From: Acidimicrobiales bacterium
GTDB lineage: Bacteria > Actinomycetota > Acidimicrobiia > Acidimicrobiales > SZUA-35
Length of the DNA: 58,107 nt
Assembly: GCA_020629695.1 (NCBI GenBank)
Contig: JAHDCV010000010.1
Location: 1 to 58,107, forward strand
Direction of reading: 5' to 3'
Shown piece after piece: positions 31,609 to 40,240 of the stretch (the first letter of the stretch is position 1; the number at the start of each line of letters is the position of its first letter). The notes beneath the pieces are model-generated. The model was not told the DNA's origin. It saw only the letters and a program-made list of their open reading frames with translations, and ran no database searches. Made by a program: the position numbers and the translations under genes.

Positions 31609-32487
31609 TCAGCCGGCGGCGACTTCTTCCTCGCCACCGTGCCCGTGGGGCCCGGGGCAGATGAAGTCGCCGACCTTGAAGTCCTCGGCGGATGCCGTGG
31701 CCTCCGGCGTGTAGGTCGGGTCGGCGCAGGCGAGCAGGTCGTCGAGGTGGTCGCCGACGAGGGCATCGTTCGAGTGCGCCTCGAGCTCCTCGATCCAGGC
31801 CTGATAGGCCTCGGAGCTCGTGTCCTCACCGGCCAGGGTGACTCGCTCGTGCAGCACGATGAGTTCGAGATCGTGCACGGTCAGGTTGGGGTGGGCCGGC
31901 ATGCCGCCACCTCGGGCGCCGGAGACGCGCACGCCACCGTCGCGGGCCGGGTCGCCGTAGGCGAGGCCATCGATGGCATTCGACCCGCGGGCGATGTGGA
32001 CGATCATGTCGATCGGCTCCGGGAAGGTGGCCACGACCTCGTTGTCGCTGAGCTTGTAGCCGACACCGCCGGCGCCGCCGGCGCCATGGCAGCCGGCACA
32101 GCCGACCTCGGCGTAGAGCACGGCGGCCTCGCCGAAGATGGTCTCGCCCTCGGGCGGGGCCTGCATCGTCCCGGCGTAGAACATCGCCCAGATCGGCACG
32201 GTCGCCACGAGCAGCATGGCGAACACCGGCATCCGCTTCCGTTCCTTGGCCGCCGTCACGTAGTGCGGCTCGGGAGCGGGCGGCTCGGGCTCGGGGTCCA
32301 CGATCGCCGGGACCTTGTCCAGCGGCGACGGCTTCGGAGCCGGAGCGGCCGCTGCGGCCACGGGTGCGTTGGACCCACCGTCACCGCCACCGGCACCGCC
32401 GGCGTCGGCTGCGTCGTCCCCACCGAGGCCGAGTGCCTGCTTGCGGTCCTTGCTCCTCTTGAGGAGATGTTCGGGAATCTCGGTCAC
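31609..32487 (-). CDS. membrane-anchored mono-heme cytochrome c
   Basis: GTG 32487 with GGAGG upstream gives 292 residues. The N-terminus carries I-P-E-H-L-L-K-R-S-K, a motif repeated in the cytochrome b C-terminal subunit (34586). A low-complexity Ala/Pro region and one TM helix (about 90-108) follow. One heme motif is visible (C130-A-G-C-H), with a Met-ligand candidate in G-G-G-M-P-A-H. The C-terminus is His/Glu-rich with two Cys. It is transcribed away from the bc-complex run from a shared 348-base intergenic region and probably serves the same chain. Confidence 0.85.
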   Translation of the reverse strand: MTEIPEHLLKRSKDRKQALGLGGDDAADAGGAGGGDGGSNAPVAAAAAPAPKPSPLDKVPAIVDPEPEPPAPEPHYVTAAKERKRMPVFAMLLVATVPIWAMFYAGTMQAPPEGETIFGEAAVLYAEVGCAGCHGAGGAGGVGYKLSDNEVVATFPEPIDMIVHIARGSNAIDGLAYGDPARDGGVRVSGARGGGMPAHPNLTVHDLELIVLHERVTLAGEDTSSEAYQAWIEELEAHSNDALVGDHLDDLLACADPTYTPEATASAEDFKVGDFICPGPHGHGGEEEVAAG

Positions 32488-32835
32488 GTGGTCCTCCGAC
32501 GGACTGCCGCCCCGGACCGGGCGCGACTGAAGCGGTGTTTCCGATGGGCAATCGTAGGCGGTCGGTCGGCAAACCGGCCAGACCGCGGTGTCCCATCGGC
32601 GACATCTTCCCGCGATGGAGCAGGCGCGGTCCCTTCCGGACTGCGGCCGACCGCCGACGACCCGGGATCTGCCTGCCGCTCCATGAGTGGATCGCGCGGC
32701 CGACGGTGGTTGCATGCGTCTTCGTTTGGTAGACACCCCGTACGGAAGCGGCGACGGTCGCGTCCGTCCTCGGGTTTGCTCCCCGGAGTTCCGCGCCAGA
32801 TACACTTTGTGCACCGATTCACAAACGGAGGACCG
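32488..32835. promoter_or_regulatory. divergent control region of the respiratory cluster
   Basis: This 348-base non-coding stretch separates the minus-strand cytochrome c gene from the plus-strand bc/nuo run. The right end holds the Rex site and -10 box (listed separately). I see no convincing promoter for the minus-strand gene and no ORF with real codon bias here. Confidence 0.6.
32801..32825 (+). promoter_or_regulatory. Rex operator overlapping the -10 box of the bc/nuo run
   Basis: TTTGTGCACCGATTCACAAA (32806-32825) is a 20-bp palindrome with one mismatch, matching the Rex consensus TTGTGAA-n4-TTCACAA apart from one base. It directly follows the -10-like TACACT (32801-32806), so a bound Rex dimer would cover the transcription start. 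The ribosome binding site GGAGG (32828-32832) follows, four bases before ATG 32836. The cognate repressor gene rex is in the same window. Confidence 0.8.
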
Positions 32836-33279
32836 ATGGTCGCCCTGATCGTGTCGATACTGCTGACCGTGGCCATGACCGCAGCGATCCCGTGGTACGG
32901 CAACCGTCGCCCGGTGGGCACACCCTTCACCTGGGGCGAGGCCATGGTCGGCTCGGTGTACGTCTTCTTGTTGATGTACTTCGCCTACGGCATCGTGCCC
33001 CACCAGTGGCTCACCCTCGCGGAGAACGAGTGGAGCTGGCGTGCGGACCGCATCGTCTACGGCGTCGGCGACTTCATGCGTCCCAAGGCCGAGGGCGGAT
33101 GGCTCCCGCTGACCATCACCTACCGGACCCTCTCCGACTCGATCGCCTCGCTCTTCTACGTCGTCTTCATCGGCGGCCACGTCGCCATGTGGCGGATCTG
33201 GCAGACCCGCAACCAGAAGAAGGCCGGCACCGACGTCGTCACGTCGACCTACGGCCGCCCGTTGGTCAAGCAGGGCTGA
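32836..33279 (+). CDS. membrane protein of the bc complex operon, 147 aa
   Basis: ATG 32836 follows GGAGG by four bases. About three hydrophobic helices are seen (residues 1-20, 35-56, 105-125), with conserved-looking polar spots (P-W-Y-G-N-R-R, G-I-V-P-H-Q-W, Y-V-V-F-I-G-G-H-V). I do not recognise a family. As the first gene behind the Rex operator and four bases before the ferredoxin gene, it is probably a subunit or assembly factor of the quinol-oxidising complex. Confidence 0.75.
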   Translation: MVALIVSILLTVAMTAAIPWYGNRRPVGTPFTWGEAMVGSVYVFLLMYFAYGIVPHQWLTLAENEWSWRADRIVYGVGDFMRPKAEGGWLPLTITYRTLSDSIASLFYVVFIGGHVAMWRIWQTRNQKKAGTDVVTSTYGRPLVKQG

Positions 33280-33283
33280 TCCG

Positions 33284-33700
33284 ATGACCGTCACCGATGC
33301 CAACCCGCCACTCCCGGAATTCCGCGACGACTACGTGCTCGTCGAGGTCGATGCCGACTACCTCGCCAAGGCCGTCAAGCCGAAGCAGTTCATCCACATC
33401 GATCAGTCCGAGTGCATCGCGTGTGAGGGTTGCGTCGACATCTGCCCGTGGAAGTGCATCCACATGCAGCCGACCGAGGCCATCTCGGAGTCGTACGGAA
33501 TCGCCAAGCCCGGCGACGATCCCTCCGATGCCTTCGTCTTCACCATCGACGACGACGTGTGCACCCGCTGTGCACTCTGCGTCGATCGTTGCCCCACCGG
33601 TGTGATCATCCTCGGCAAGGTCGGCGACGCGTCGGCCACCGGTGACCATCACCAGCGAACCAACACCCACGGTTACGGCTACGGCATGCGCCTCGGCTGA
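33284..33700 (+). CDS. 2x[4Fe-4S] ferredoxin-like protein in the bc operon
   Basis: This 138-aa protein carries two cluster motifs: C-I-A-C-E-G-C-V-D-I-C-P followed by W-K-C, and C-T-R-C-A-L-C-V-D-R-C-P. The region between them is about 45 residues, longer than in small ferredoxins. It has no TM segment or signal, so it would sit on the cytoplasmic face. Ferredoxins are not standard bc1 or b6f subunits; its place in the operon suggests it docks on the complex and passes electrons to or from it. Confidence 0.88.
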   Translation: MTVTDANPPLPEFRDDYVLVEVDADYLAKAVKPKQFIHIDQSECIACEGCVDICPWKCIHMQPTEAISESYGIAKPGDDPSDAFVFTIDDDVCTRCALCVDRCPTGVIILGKVGDASATGDHHQRTNTHGYGYGMRLG

Positions 33701-33750
33701 ACTGCACCGTCAACGAATCGTTCCCCACGACACGCGAGAGACACTCCAAG

Positions 33751-34542
33751 ATGGCAAAGTCGATCCAAGACAAGCCGACGATCGCCGAGCGGTTGCAGAC
33801 CGCGTCGACCCAGACCGTCGACAACCTCCAGGGCTCCCAGTTCTGGAACTCGGTGTTCCGTCCCGGTTCGGTGTTCCGCAAGGGCTACACCGACAGCCCG
33901 CGAAACCGTTCCTACGTGATCATGAACTCGGTGCTGTACCACCTGCACCCGGTGAAGGTGAAGCGCCACGCGGTCAAGGTCAGCTACACGCTGTGCCTGG
34001 GCGGCCTGTCGTTCTTCATCTTCATCCTGCTGACGGTCACCGGCATCTTCCTGATGTTCTTCTACCGGCCGACCGCCGCAGCGGCATGGGACGACATCCA
34101 GTCGCTGCAGACCGCCGTCACCTTCGGTCTGCTCGTGCGGAACATGCACCGATGGGCCGCCCATCTGATGGTGCTCTCGGTGTTCCTGCACATGGCCCGC
34201 GTCTTCTACCACGGTGCCTACAAGGCGCCGCGAGAGTTCAACTGGGTCATCGGTGTGATCCTGCTGAAGCTCACGCTCCTGCTCTCCTTCACCGGCTACC
34301 TGCTTCCGTGGGATCAGCTCGCTCTCTGGGCCGTGACGGTGGGGACCAACATGATGGGCTTCACGCCGGTGCTCGGTGATCAGGTGAAGTTCGTCCTCCT
34401 CGGCGGTGCCGTGATCGGGACCGACACCTTGCTGCGTTGGTACGTGCTCCACGTGCTGATGCTCCCCTTCGTCATCGTCATCTTCATGGCCATCCACTTC
34501 TGGCGAGTCCGGAAGGACGGCGGCATCTCGGGTCCGCTCTGA
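33751..34542 (+). CDS. cytochrome b, N-terminal (b6-like) subunit
   Basis: This 263-aa subunit has four core TM helices with the paired heme histidines (R-N-M-H-R-W-A-A-H in helix B region, and H in V-L-H-V-L-M-L-P and A-I-H-F-W-R) and the L-L-P-W-D-Q segment. Splitting cytochrome b into this and a separate C-terminal subunit follows b6f-type organisation rather than the fused QcrB of mycobacteria. Confidence 0.9.
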   Translation: MAKSIQDKPTIAERLQTASTQTVDNLQGSQFWNSVFRPGSVFRKGYTDSPRNRSYVIMNSVLYHLHPVKVKRHAVKVSYTLCLGGLSFFIFILLTVTGIFLMFFYRPTAAAAWDDIQSLQTAVTFGLLVRNMHRWAAHLMVLSVFLHMARVFYHGAYKAPREFNWVIGVILLKLTLLLSFTGYLLPWDQLALWAVTVGTNMMGFTPVLGDQVKFVLLGGAVIGTDTLLRWYVLHVLMLPFVIVIFMAIHFWRVRKDGGISGPL

Positions 34543-34585
34543 GCGACCTCCCGACGCCGACCCGACGACCGCGAAAGAGAACCCC

Positions 34586-35362
34586 ATGACCGAGATCCCC
34601 GAACACCTCCGCAAGCGAGCCGAAGAGGCCCGGAAGAAGGCCGAAGCCGCGAAGGGCGACGCCGGCGCGGCCGCCGATGCCCCGGCCGAGTCGGCTGCAT
34701 CCTCCGAGGCCGCCTCGAAGATCCCCGCGCACCTGCTCGAGCGGTCGAAGTCGGCCAAGCAGAAGCAGGCGGCCGGAGCCGCCGTGGCACCGGCCGACAG
34801 CGGCGCCGGTGTCGCCGTGGCCGCGGCGACCGCCACGGCCCAGGCGCCGGCCATGACCGGTCCCGCCGGACACACCCAGCGTCTCCTGACGGTCGTGAAG
34901 TCCGGGTCGATCCAGGACATCAAGATGAAGCCGCAGGACAAGGTCCACGTCTGGCCGCACCTGATCATCATCGAGTTCGGCGCCGCGCTCTTCGTCACGG
35001 CGTTCACGATCTTCTTCTCCATCTGGGTGAACGCCCCACTTCTGGAGCTCGCCAACGTCAACCAGACGCCGAATCCCTCCAAGGCACCGTGGTACTTCCT
35101 CGGTCTGCAGGAGCTGCTGACGATGTTCCACCCGATGGTCGCCGGTGTGACCATTCCGGGCATCGGGCTCGTGGCGTTGGGCCTCTCGCCTTACATCGAT
35201 CGAAATCCCTCCAACCGACCGGAAGATCGGAAGTTCGCGGTGAGTCTCTTCACCGTGCACATGATGTTCTGGGCCGTGCTCACGATGATCGGGTCGTTCT
35301 TCCGGGGACCTGGCTTCCTCTTCATCTTCCCGTGGGCCGAAGGCCTCTTCTTCGAGCTGTAA
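34586..35362 (+). CDS. cytochrome b C-terminal (subunit IV-like) with a disordered N-terminal extension
   Basis: The 258-aa protein begins M-T-E-I-P-E-H-L-R-K-R and has a second related motif K-I-P-A-H-L-L-E-R-S-K (about residues 45-55) in a charged, Ala-rich 90-residue extension. The conserved core then has N-P-S-K-A-P-W-Y-F-L-G-L-Q-E-L-L, the Qo-site motif (PEWY equivalent), and three TM helices. The extension is absent from ordinary subunit IV. Confidence 0.9.
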   Translation: MTEIPEHLRKRAEEARKKAEAAKGDAGAAADAPAESAASSEAASKIPAHLLERSKSAKQKQAAGAAVAPADSGAGVAVAAATATAQAPAMTGPAGHTQRLLTVVKSGSIQDIKMKPQDKVHVWPHLIIIEFGAALFVTAFTIFFSIWVNAPLLELANVNQTPNPSKAPWYFLGLQELLTMFHPMVAGVTIPGIGLVALGLSPYIDRNPSNRPEDRKFAVSLFTVHMMFWAVLTMIGSFFRGPGFLFIFPWAEGLFFEL

Positions 35363-35374
35363 AGGATTCACGAC

Positions 35375-36244
35375 ATGGAGATCCTCATCATCGGCGGTGT
35401 GATCATCGCCCTCCTGGCCGTCGTCGCCATCGGCGTCACGCTGCGCCAGTCCGACACCGAGGGTGCGATCGGACAACTCTCGTCCGAGACCATCCGCAAG
35501 GACCGTCCGGTCGACCTCGACGAGGTCGCCGAGGACGCCGAACCGGCGATGACCGGTGCCGCGGTCGAAGCCGCGGCCCGCACCGCCCATCGCGGTGAGC
35601 TGGTGGCCGCGTCGGCCGCCCCGCCGGTCGCCTACGTCCCGCCCGACCCCGAGACGCTCGGCGTCACCCGTCGGCAGTTCCTGAACCGGGGCATCATCAC
35701 GATGTTCGGCCTCGGCCTGTCGGGATTCGGTGCCGCCGTGATCGGCTTCCTCTGGCCGTCGGGCTCGAGTGGCTTCGGCTCGAAGATCAACGTCGGCAAG
35801 ATCGCCGACATCCAGACCTCGATCGAGGCTGGCAACGGCTTCTTCTACGTGCCCGAGGGCCGGATGTGGGTCACCGAGTATCCGACGTCGGCGGTCGAGA
35901 AGGCGCGCACGCAGTACAGCTTCTTCCCGCAGGTCCAGGGTGGTCTGGAGGCCGGCGTCACGGCGCTGTTCCAGACCTGCCCGCACCTCGGTTGCCGAGT
36001 GCCCGAATGCCAGACGTCGCAGTGGTTCGAATGCCCCTGCCACGGCTCGCAGTACAACCGGGTCGGCGAGAAGAAGGGTGGTCCCGCCCCACGTGGCATG
36101 GACCGCTTCCCCATGAGCGTCAACGCGGCCGGTGATCTGATCGTCGACACGGGTAGCGTGATTCAGGGGCCCCCGATCGGGGTCAACACCACCGGCCAGG
36201 AGGCCGAGGGTCCGAACTGCCTCAGCGGGGGTGAAGGTCACTGA
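35375..36244 (+). CDS. Rieske iron-sulfur protein
   Basis: This 289-aa protein has an N-terminal TM helix (residues 3-22), a cytosolic segment, T-R-R-Q-F-L-N-R-G (Tat-like) with a second TM, and the [2Fe-2S] domain with C202-P-H-L-G-C207 and C220-P-C-H-G-S. The two Cys-His boxes are only 12 residues apart. It shuttles electrons from quinol at the Qo site to the cytochrome c. Its stop overlaps the next start (TGATG). Confidence 0.92.
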   Translation: MEILIIGGVIIALLAVVAIGVTLRQSDTEGAIGQLSSETIRKDRPVDLDEVAEDAEPAMTGAAVEAAARTAHRGELVAASAAPPVAYVPPDPETLGVTRRQFLNRGIITMFGLGLSGFGAAVIGFLWPSGSSGFGSKINVGKIADIQTSIEAGNGFFYVPEGRMWVTEYPTSAVEKARTQYSFFPQVQGGLEAGVTALFQTCPHLGCRVPECQTSQWFECPCHGSQYNRVGEKKGGPAPRGMDRFPMSVNAAGDLIVDTGSVIQGPPIGVNTTGQEAEGPNCLSGGEGH

Positions 36245-37770
36245 TGACCGAAGCAGCGTTTCGCTCCATCGGCCTCGTCGTCGGAGCGCTGGTACTCCTC
36301 ACCTTCCTGGTCCTCTGGATCCGGAACGTCCGCGACTCACGTGCGGAGCTCGGCTCCGAGATCGAGCTCGCGCCGAACAAGAAGCCCTACCTCTCCGATG
36401 CGGAGCTCGAAGGGCCCAAGCTGGACCGATCCCTGTCGTTCGCCCTCGTGGTGCTCGGCCTGTGCTCGCTGTCGCTGCCCTTCTACTGGCTGGCTGAGCC
36501 CGGTCGGCAGGACGGAGCCATCGAGAACTGGGACGCGACGCATCATCGTCGCGGCGAGAACCTCTACACCAACGGTGCCCAGTGCGTGAACTGTCACGCT
36601 GCGGGCGGTGTGGGCGGTGTCGCGTCGTACGTCTTCCAGGACGCCGACGGTCAGTTCATCGCCAACGCCCAGTGGAAGGCGCCGGCGCTCAACAACGTGC
36701 TGCTGCGGTACTCCGAGGCCGAGGTCGAGTACATCCTCAACTTCGGTCGGCCCGGTTCGCCGATGGCCGCCTGGGGCACGCCCGGTGGTGGCCCGCTCAC
36801 CACGCAGCAGGTCGACTCCGACCTCATGACCTACATCCGCGACTTCCAGGTCCAGTCGCTCGATCCGATCGACATCCAGTCGGCCGGTGACGAGGCCGAT
36901 CCGAACGACGCCGAGTCGATCGCCGCCCAGGCCGAAGCCGACGAGATCGAAGCCGCGATCCGCGCCGAGGTCGAGCGTTCCCTCGCCGCCGGGGAGTTCG
37001 AGACCGAGGGCGAGGCCGTGTTCAACATGGGTCTCTACTCTGGCTACGCCGCCGGCGCCTACAGCTGCGCCCGGTGCCACACCGCCGGTTGGTCTCTCGG
37101 GGCCGACGTCATGGAGCAGGTCGGCGTCGACGTGCTCGGTGAAGGTGTCGCGGGTTGCGCGGGTGGCAACCCGTCCGGCATCGGCTTCTCGATCTGTGAC
37201 GGCGCCGTGTTCAACCACTTCCCGGACGACACCTGGCTGATGCCCGACGGTTCATGGCCGGGCGAGGAGATGCGAGGCATCGGACCGAACGGCGAAGCCG
37301 GCGTGCTCGCTCTCGACAACACCCTCATCCTGCTGGACGACAAGGGCATCCCGGTCGACGCGACCGGCGAGGCCTACATCATCACCGGAGACGGTGATCT
37401 GGCCGACTGTGGCTTCGTGTCGGCGCTCTGGGCCGATGACAACGGCAACGTCTACCCATACGACCCGGCGACCCGCCTCGTCGTGGACGACTCGGCCAAC
37501 GGCTTCGTCGAGGTGCCCGAGTTCACGGCTCCTGCCGACGCGGCCGGCGTGATCGAGTTCGCCGACGGCCGGATCGGTACCGGGTGTGAGGTCATCGAGA
37601 TGCCGCCGCGGACCAGCCAGGCCATGTACGAGTTCGTCTACAACGGCGCCGAGGCCGGCCGTGGCTACGGCCGTGGCGGCCAATCCGGCCAGGGCATGAT
37701 GCCAGGCTTCGGCTCCACCCTCCCGCCTGACTACATTCAGGCCGCCGTCGATTACGTCCGAGGCTTGTGA
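36244..37770 (+). CDS. membrane diheme cytochrome c of the bc complex
   Basis: The 508-aa protein has two TM helices (about 5-25 and 60-83) and two heme motifs, C114-V-N-C-H and C275-A-R-C-H, separated by an acidic Glu/Ala-rich linker (about 215-255). The C-terminal end has G-R-G-Y-G-R-G-G-Q-S-G-Q-G-M-M-P and an amphipathic helix. A diheme cytochrome replaces a c1/f subunit as in actinobacterial QcrC, though its domains are longer and its TM is N-terminal. Confidence 0.88.
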   Translation: MTEAAFRSIGLVVGALVLLTFLVLWIRNVRDSRAELGSEIELAPNKKPYLSDAELEGPKLDRSLSFALVVLGLCSLSLPFYWLAEPGRQDGAIENWDATHHRRGENLYTNGAQCVNCHAAGGVGGVASYVFQDADGQFIANAQWKAPALNNVLLRYSEAEVEYILNFGRPGSPMAAWGTPGGGPLTTQQVDSDLMTYIRDFQVQSLDPIDIQSAGDEADPNDAESIAAQAEADEIEAAIRAEVERSLAAGEFETEGEAVFNMGLYSGYAAGAYSCARCHTAGWSLGADVMEQVGVDVLGEGVAGCAGGNPSGIGFSICDGAVFNHFPDDTWLMPDGSWPGEEMRGIGPNGEAGVLALDNTLILLDDKGIPVDATGEAYIITGDGDLADCGFVSALWADDNGNVYPYDPATRLVVDDSANGFVEVPEFTAPADAAGVIEFADGRIGTGCEVIEMPPRTSQAMYEFVYNGAEAGRGYGRGGQSGQGMMPGFGSTLPPDYIQAAVDYVRGL

Positions 37771-38663
37771 TGTTGCTGCTCGCCCAGATCTCCGAAGGCA
37801 TCGCCTTCGATCCGTTCCTCCGAGGGTTCCTCAGTGTGCTCGTCGGCGTGATCGTCCTCATCGGCGGCACCTATCTGCTCGTCGCCACGAACACCGGCAC
37901 CCGATCGGGCTTCCTCATCTCCATGGCTGCGCTCTTCGGCTGGTTCATGCTGATGGGTGTGGTGTGGGTGATCTACGCCATCGGCTGGGTCGGCGAAGCC
38001 CAGACCTGGGAACTCGTCGAGATCAACCGGGGTGACCTGACCGTCGCCGAGGAAGAAGCCGTCGACGGTCTCGTCGGGGTCGATCTCGCCAGCCAGGCCA
38101 CCTCGTCCGATCCGGACGAGGCACAGATGCAGGCGCTCGAGTTCGCCGAGACCCAGGACCTCGACGGTTGGGCCTACCTGACCTCGTCGGATTCGATCCG
38201 TGGTGAGGCCACCTCGTCGGCCGACGCGTACCTGGTGGAGAACGAGATCTTCGGATCGACGGCCGAGTACGTGCCGACGCAGTTCGGTGCGTTCACGTGG
38301 GGCGGCAAACCCTCTGCTGCCGACGATGACGGCATCTTCACCCGGGCCGGCATCAAGATCCGCAACGTGCTCCAGTTCTGGAGCCCCCGCGAGCTCGTGG
38401 CCGTCCAGGTCCAGGGCATCGTCGAGCAGCCCACCGAGCCCGGCCAGGCACCGCCCGTCGCCACGGCCGACGCCGACAAGCCGGTGGTCACCGTCGTGAT
38501 GGAACGTGACCGGGGTGGCCCGATCCCGTGGCTGGTCGGTGGCGCTCGCTTCACGCCGATGATGTTCACGATCTTCTCGACGCTGATCTTCGCCGTGCTC
38601 TGCTGGGCGCTGCACACCCGCGACAAGCGCGAAGCCGAGATCCTCGCCGCAGCCGCGGCCTGA
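37770..38663 (+). CDS. membrane protein of the bc complex operon, 297 aa
   Basis: ATG 37770 overlaps the preceding stop; GTG 37767 is alternative. Two N-terminal TM helices (about 18-40 and 48-70), a 180-residue extracytoplasmic acidic domain, and one C-terminal TM (about 263-285) ending in charged residues. No heme or iron-sulfur motif is seen. I recognise no family. The gene lies between the bc subunits and nuoA, so it probably belongs to the bc complex. Confidence 0.75.
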   Translation: MLLLAQISEGIAFDPFLRGFLSVLVGVIVLIGGTYLLVATNTGTRSGFLISMAALFGWFMLMGVVWVIYAIGWVGEAQTWELVEINRGDLTVAEEEAVDGLVGVDLASQATSSDPDEAQMQALEFAETQDLDGWAYLTSSDSIRGEATSSADAYLVENEIFGSTAEYVPTQFGAFTWGGKPSAADDDGIFTRAGIKIRNVLQFWSPRELVAVQVQGIVEQPTEPGQAPPVATADADKPVVTVVMERDRGGPIPWLVGGARFTPMMFTIFSTLIFAVLCWALHTRDKREAEILAAAAA

Positions 38664-38682
38664 CCCAGGGAGCGACCGCCTC

Positions 38683-39153
38683 ATGTCCCAGTACCTTCCG
38701 GCGCTCGCCCTTCTGATTCTCGCAGCACTGTTCGCGGCGTTGAGCTTCGTCGGTTCGCGACTCCTGGCGCCGCGGAATCCGACGGTCCCGAAGGAAGCTC
38801 CGTACGAGTGCGGCATCATCCCCGGCCGGGAACCGCCGCAGCGCTTCCCGGTGCGCTTCTACCTCGTGGCGATGATCTTCATCGTGTTCGACATCGAGAT
38901 CATCTTCCTCTATCCCTACGTGCTCGTGTACCGGGAGCTCGCGCTCGCCGGTCTGGTCGCCATCGCGATCTTCGCGGCGCTCGTGTTCGAGTCGTTCGTC
39001 TATCTCATCTCGAAGGGCGCACTCGACTGGGGTCCGCCGTCGACGGCCCGCCAGATCGATCCCTCGCTCGTCTCGGCCGAACGAACCGCTTCGACCACGA
39101 TCCGCAAGGTCGGCCTCGAAGGCCGCCTGCCCCACAACGAGGTCGCTGCCTGA
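38683..39153 (+). CDS. nuoA: NADH-quinone oxidoreductase subunit A
   Basis: This 156-aa three-TM subunit carries Y-E-C-G (the loop Cys that switches in the A/D transition) and [12 protein letters not shown]. The C-terminal extension of about 35 residues is longer than in E. coli. It is the first of fourteen complex I genes, 19 bases after the bc-operon gene. Confidence 0.95.
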   Translation: MSQYLPALALLILAALFAALSFVGSRLLAPRNPTVPKEAPYECGIIPGREPPQRFPVRFYLVAMIFIVFDIEIIFLYPYVLVYRELALAGLVAIAIFAALVFESFVYLISKGALDWGPPSTARQIDPSLVSAERTASTTIRKVGLEGRLPHNEVAA

Positions 39154-39737
39154 TGGGTTTCGCCGATGTCTCCGACAAGGGCCTGGCTGGCCTCGAGCAC
39201 AACGTGCTCACCGGTCAGCTCGAGAAGCTCGTCAACTGGAGCCGTGCTCGTTCGTCGTGGCCGGCCACGTTCGGCCTGGCCTGCTGCGCCATCGAGATGA
39301 TGGCCACCGGTGGCTCGCACTACGACCTCGCCCGGTACGGCATGGAAGTCTTCCGGGCCTCCCCACGCCAGGCCGATGTGATGATCGTCGCCGGTCGGGT
39401 GAGTCAGAAGATGGCGCCGGTGCTCCGCCAGATCTATGACCAGATGATGGAACCCAAGTGGGTCATCTCGATGGGCGTCTGCGCGTCGTCCGGCGGCATG
39501 TTCAACAACTACGCGATCGTGCAGGGTGTCGATCAGATCGTCCCCGTCGACGTCTACGCCCCCGGCTGCCCGCCCGGCCCCGAGACACTGCTGCACGCGA
39601 TCAACACGCTGCACCACTCGATCGAGACCGGTGAACTCCTCAGCCGACGCAACGCCAACGGCGGTGGGGCCGGCATCACCGTCGAGCAGCGGGACGGTCA
39701 GGGAGAACCCAAGCTGATCACCCTGGGTGCACGCTGA
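39153..39737 (+). CDS. nuoB: NADH-quinone oxidoreductase subunit B
   Basis: ATG 39153 overlaps the nuoA stop. The 194-aa subunit has the N2 cluster ligands in [20 protein letters not shown] and P-G-C-P-P-G-P-E. It delivers electrons to quinone at the N2 site. Confidence 0.96.
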   Translation: MGFADVSDKGLAGLEHNVLTGQLEKLVNWSRARSSWPATFGLACCAIEMMATGGSHYDLARYGMEVFRASPRQADVMIVAGRVSQKMAPVLRQIYDQMMEPKWVISMGVCASSGGMFNNYAIVQGVDQIVPVDVYAPGCPPGPETLLHAINTLHHSIETGELLSRRNANGGGAGITVEQRDGQGEPKLITLGAR

Positions 39738-40219
39738 TGAGCTCGCTCGACGGTGTCCCGACGATCATGTCGGGCGACACCACGCTGATCTTCCCGGCCG
39801 CGGAGGACTGGTATGCCACCGCCGAAGCGCTCTTCGCCGACGGCTGGAACGTCTGTGTGGACATCACCGCGGTCGACTATTCGGCGTACGGCGCACCCCG
39901 GAACCTGCCCGAGGATGTGCAGCCGGAACGATTCGAGGTCGTCGCCAACTTCCTCTCGCACGAACGGCGGGCCCGCCTCCGAGCCCGCACGCAGGTGTCG
40001 GGCGACGCGCCGACGATCGAGTCGCTCGTGATGATCTACCCCGGGGTCGACACCCTCGAGCGGGAGATCTTCGACATGTTCGGCATCACCTTCACGGGCC
40101 ATCCGGATCTCTCCCGGATTCTCATGCCCGAGGACTGGGTGGGCCATCCGCTTCGCAAGGACGCCGCTGTGGGATCGATTCCCGTGCAGTTCAAGGCGCC
40201 GTCCACCGCTCAACGCTGA
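39737..40219 (+). CDS. nuoC: NADH-quinone oxidoreductase subunit C
   Basis: ATGA overlap with nuoB; 160 residues. The family signature E-R-E-I-F-D-M-F-G-I-T-F-x-G-H-P-D-L and D-W-x-G-H-P-L-R-K-D is complete. NuoC is separate from NuoD, as in other actinobacteria. Confidence 0.95.
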   Translation: MSSLDGVPTIMSGDTTLIFPAAEDWYATAEALFADGWNVCVDITAVDYSAYGAPRNLPEDVQPERFEVVANFLSHERRARLRARTQVSGDAPTIESLVMIYPGVDTLEREIFDMFGITFTGHPDLSRILMPEDWVGHPLRKDAAVGSIPVQFKAPSTAQR

Positions 40220-40240
40220 TCCCTCCAGGGAGCACCTTCC

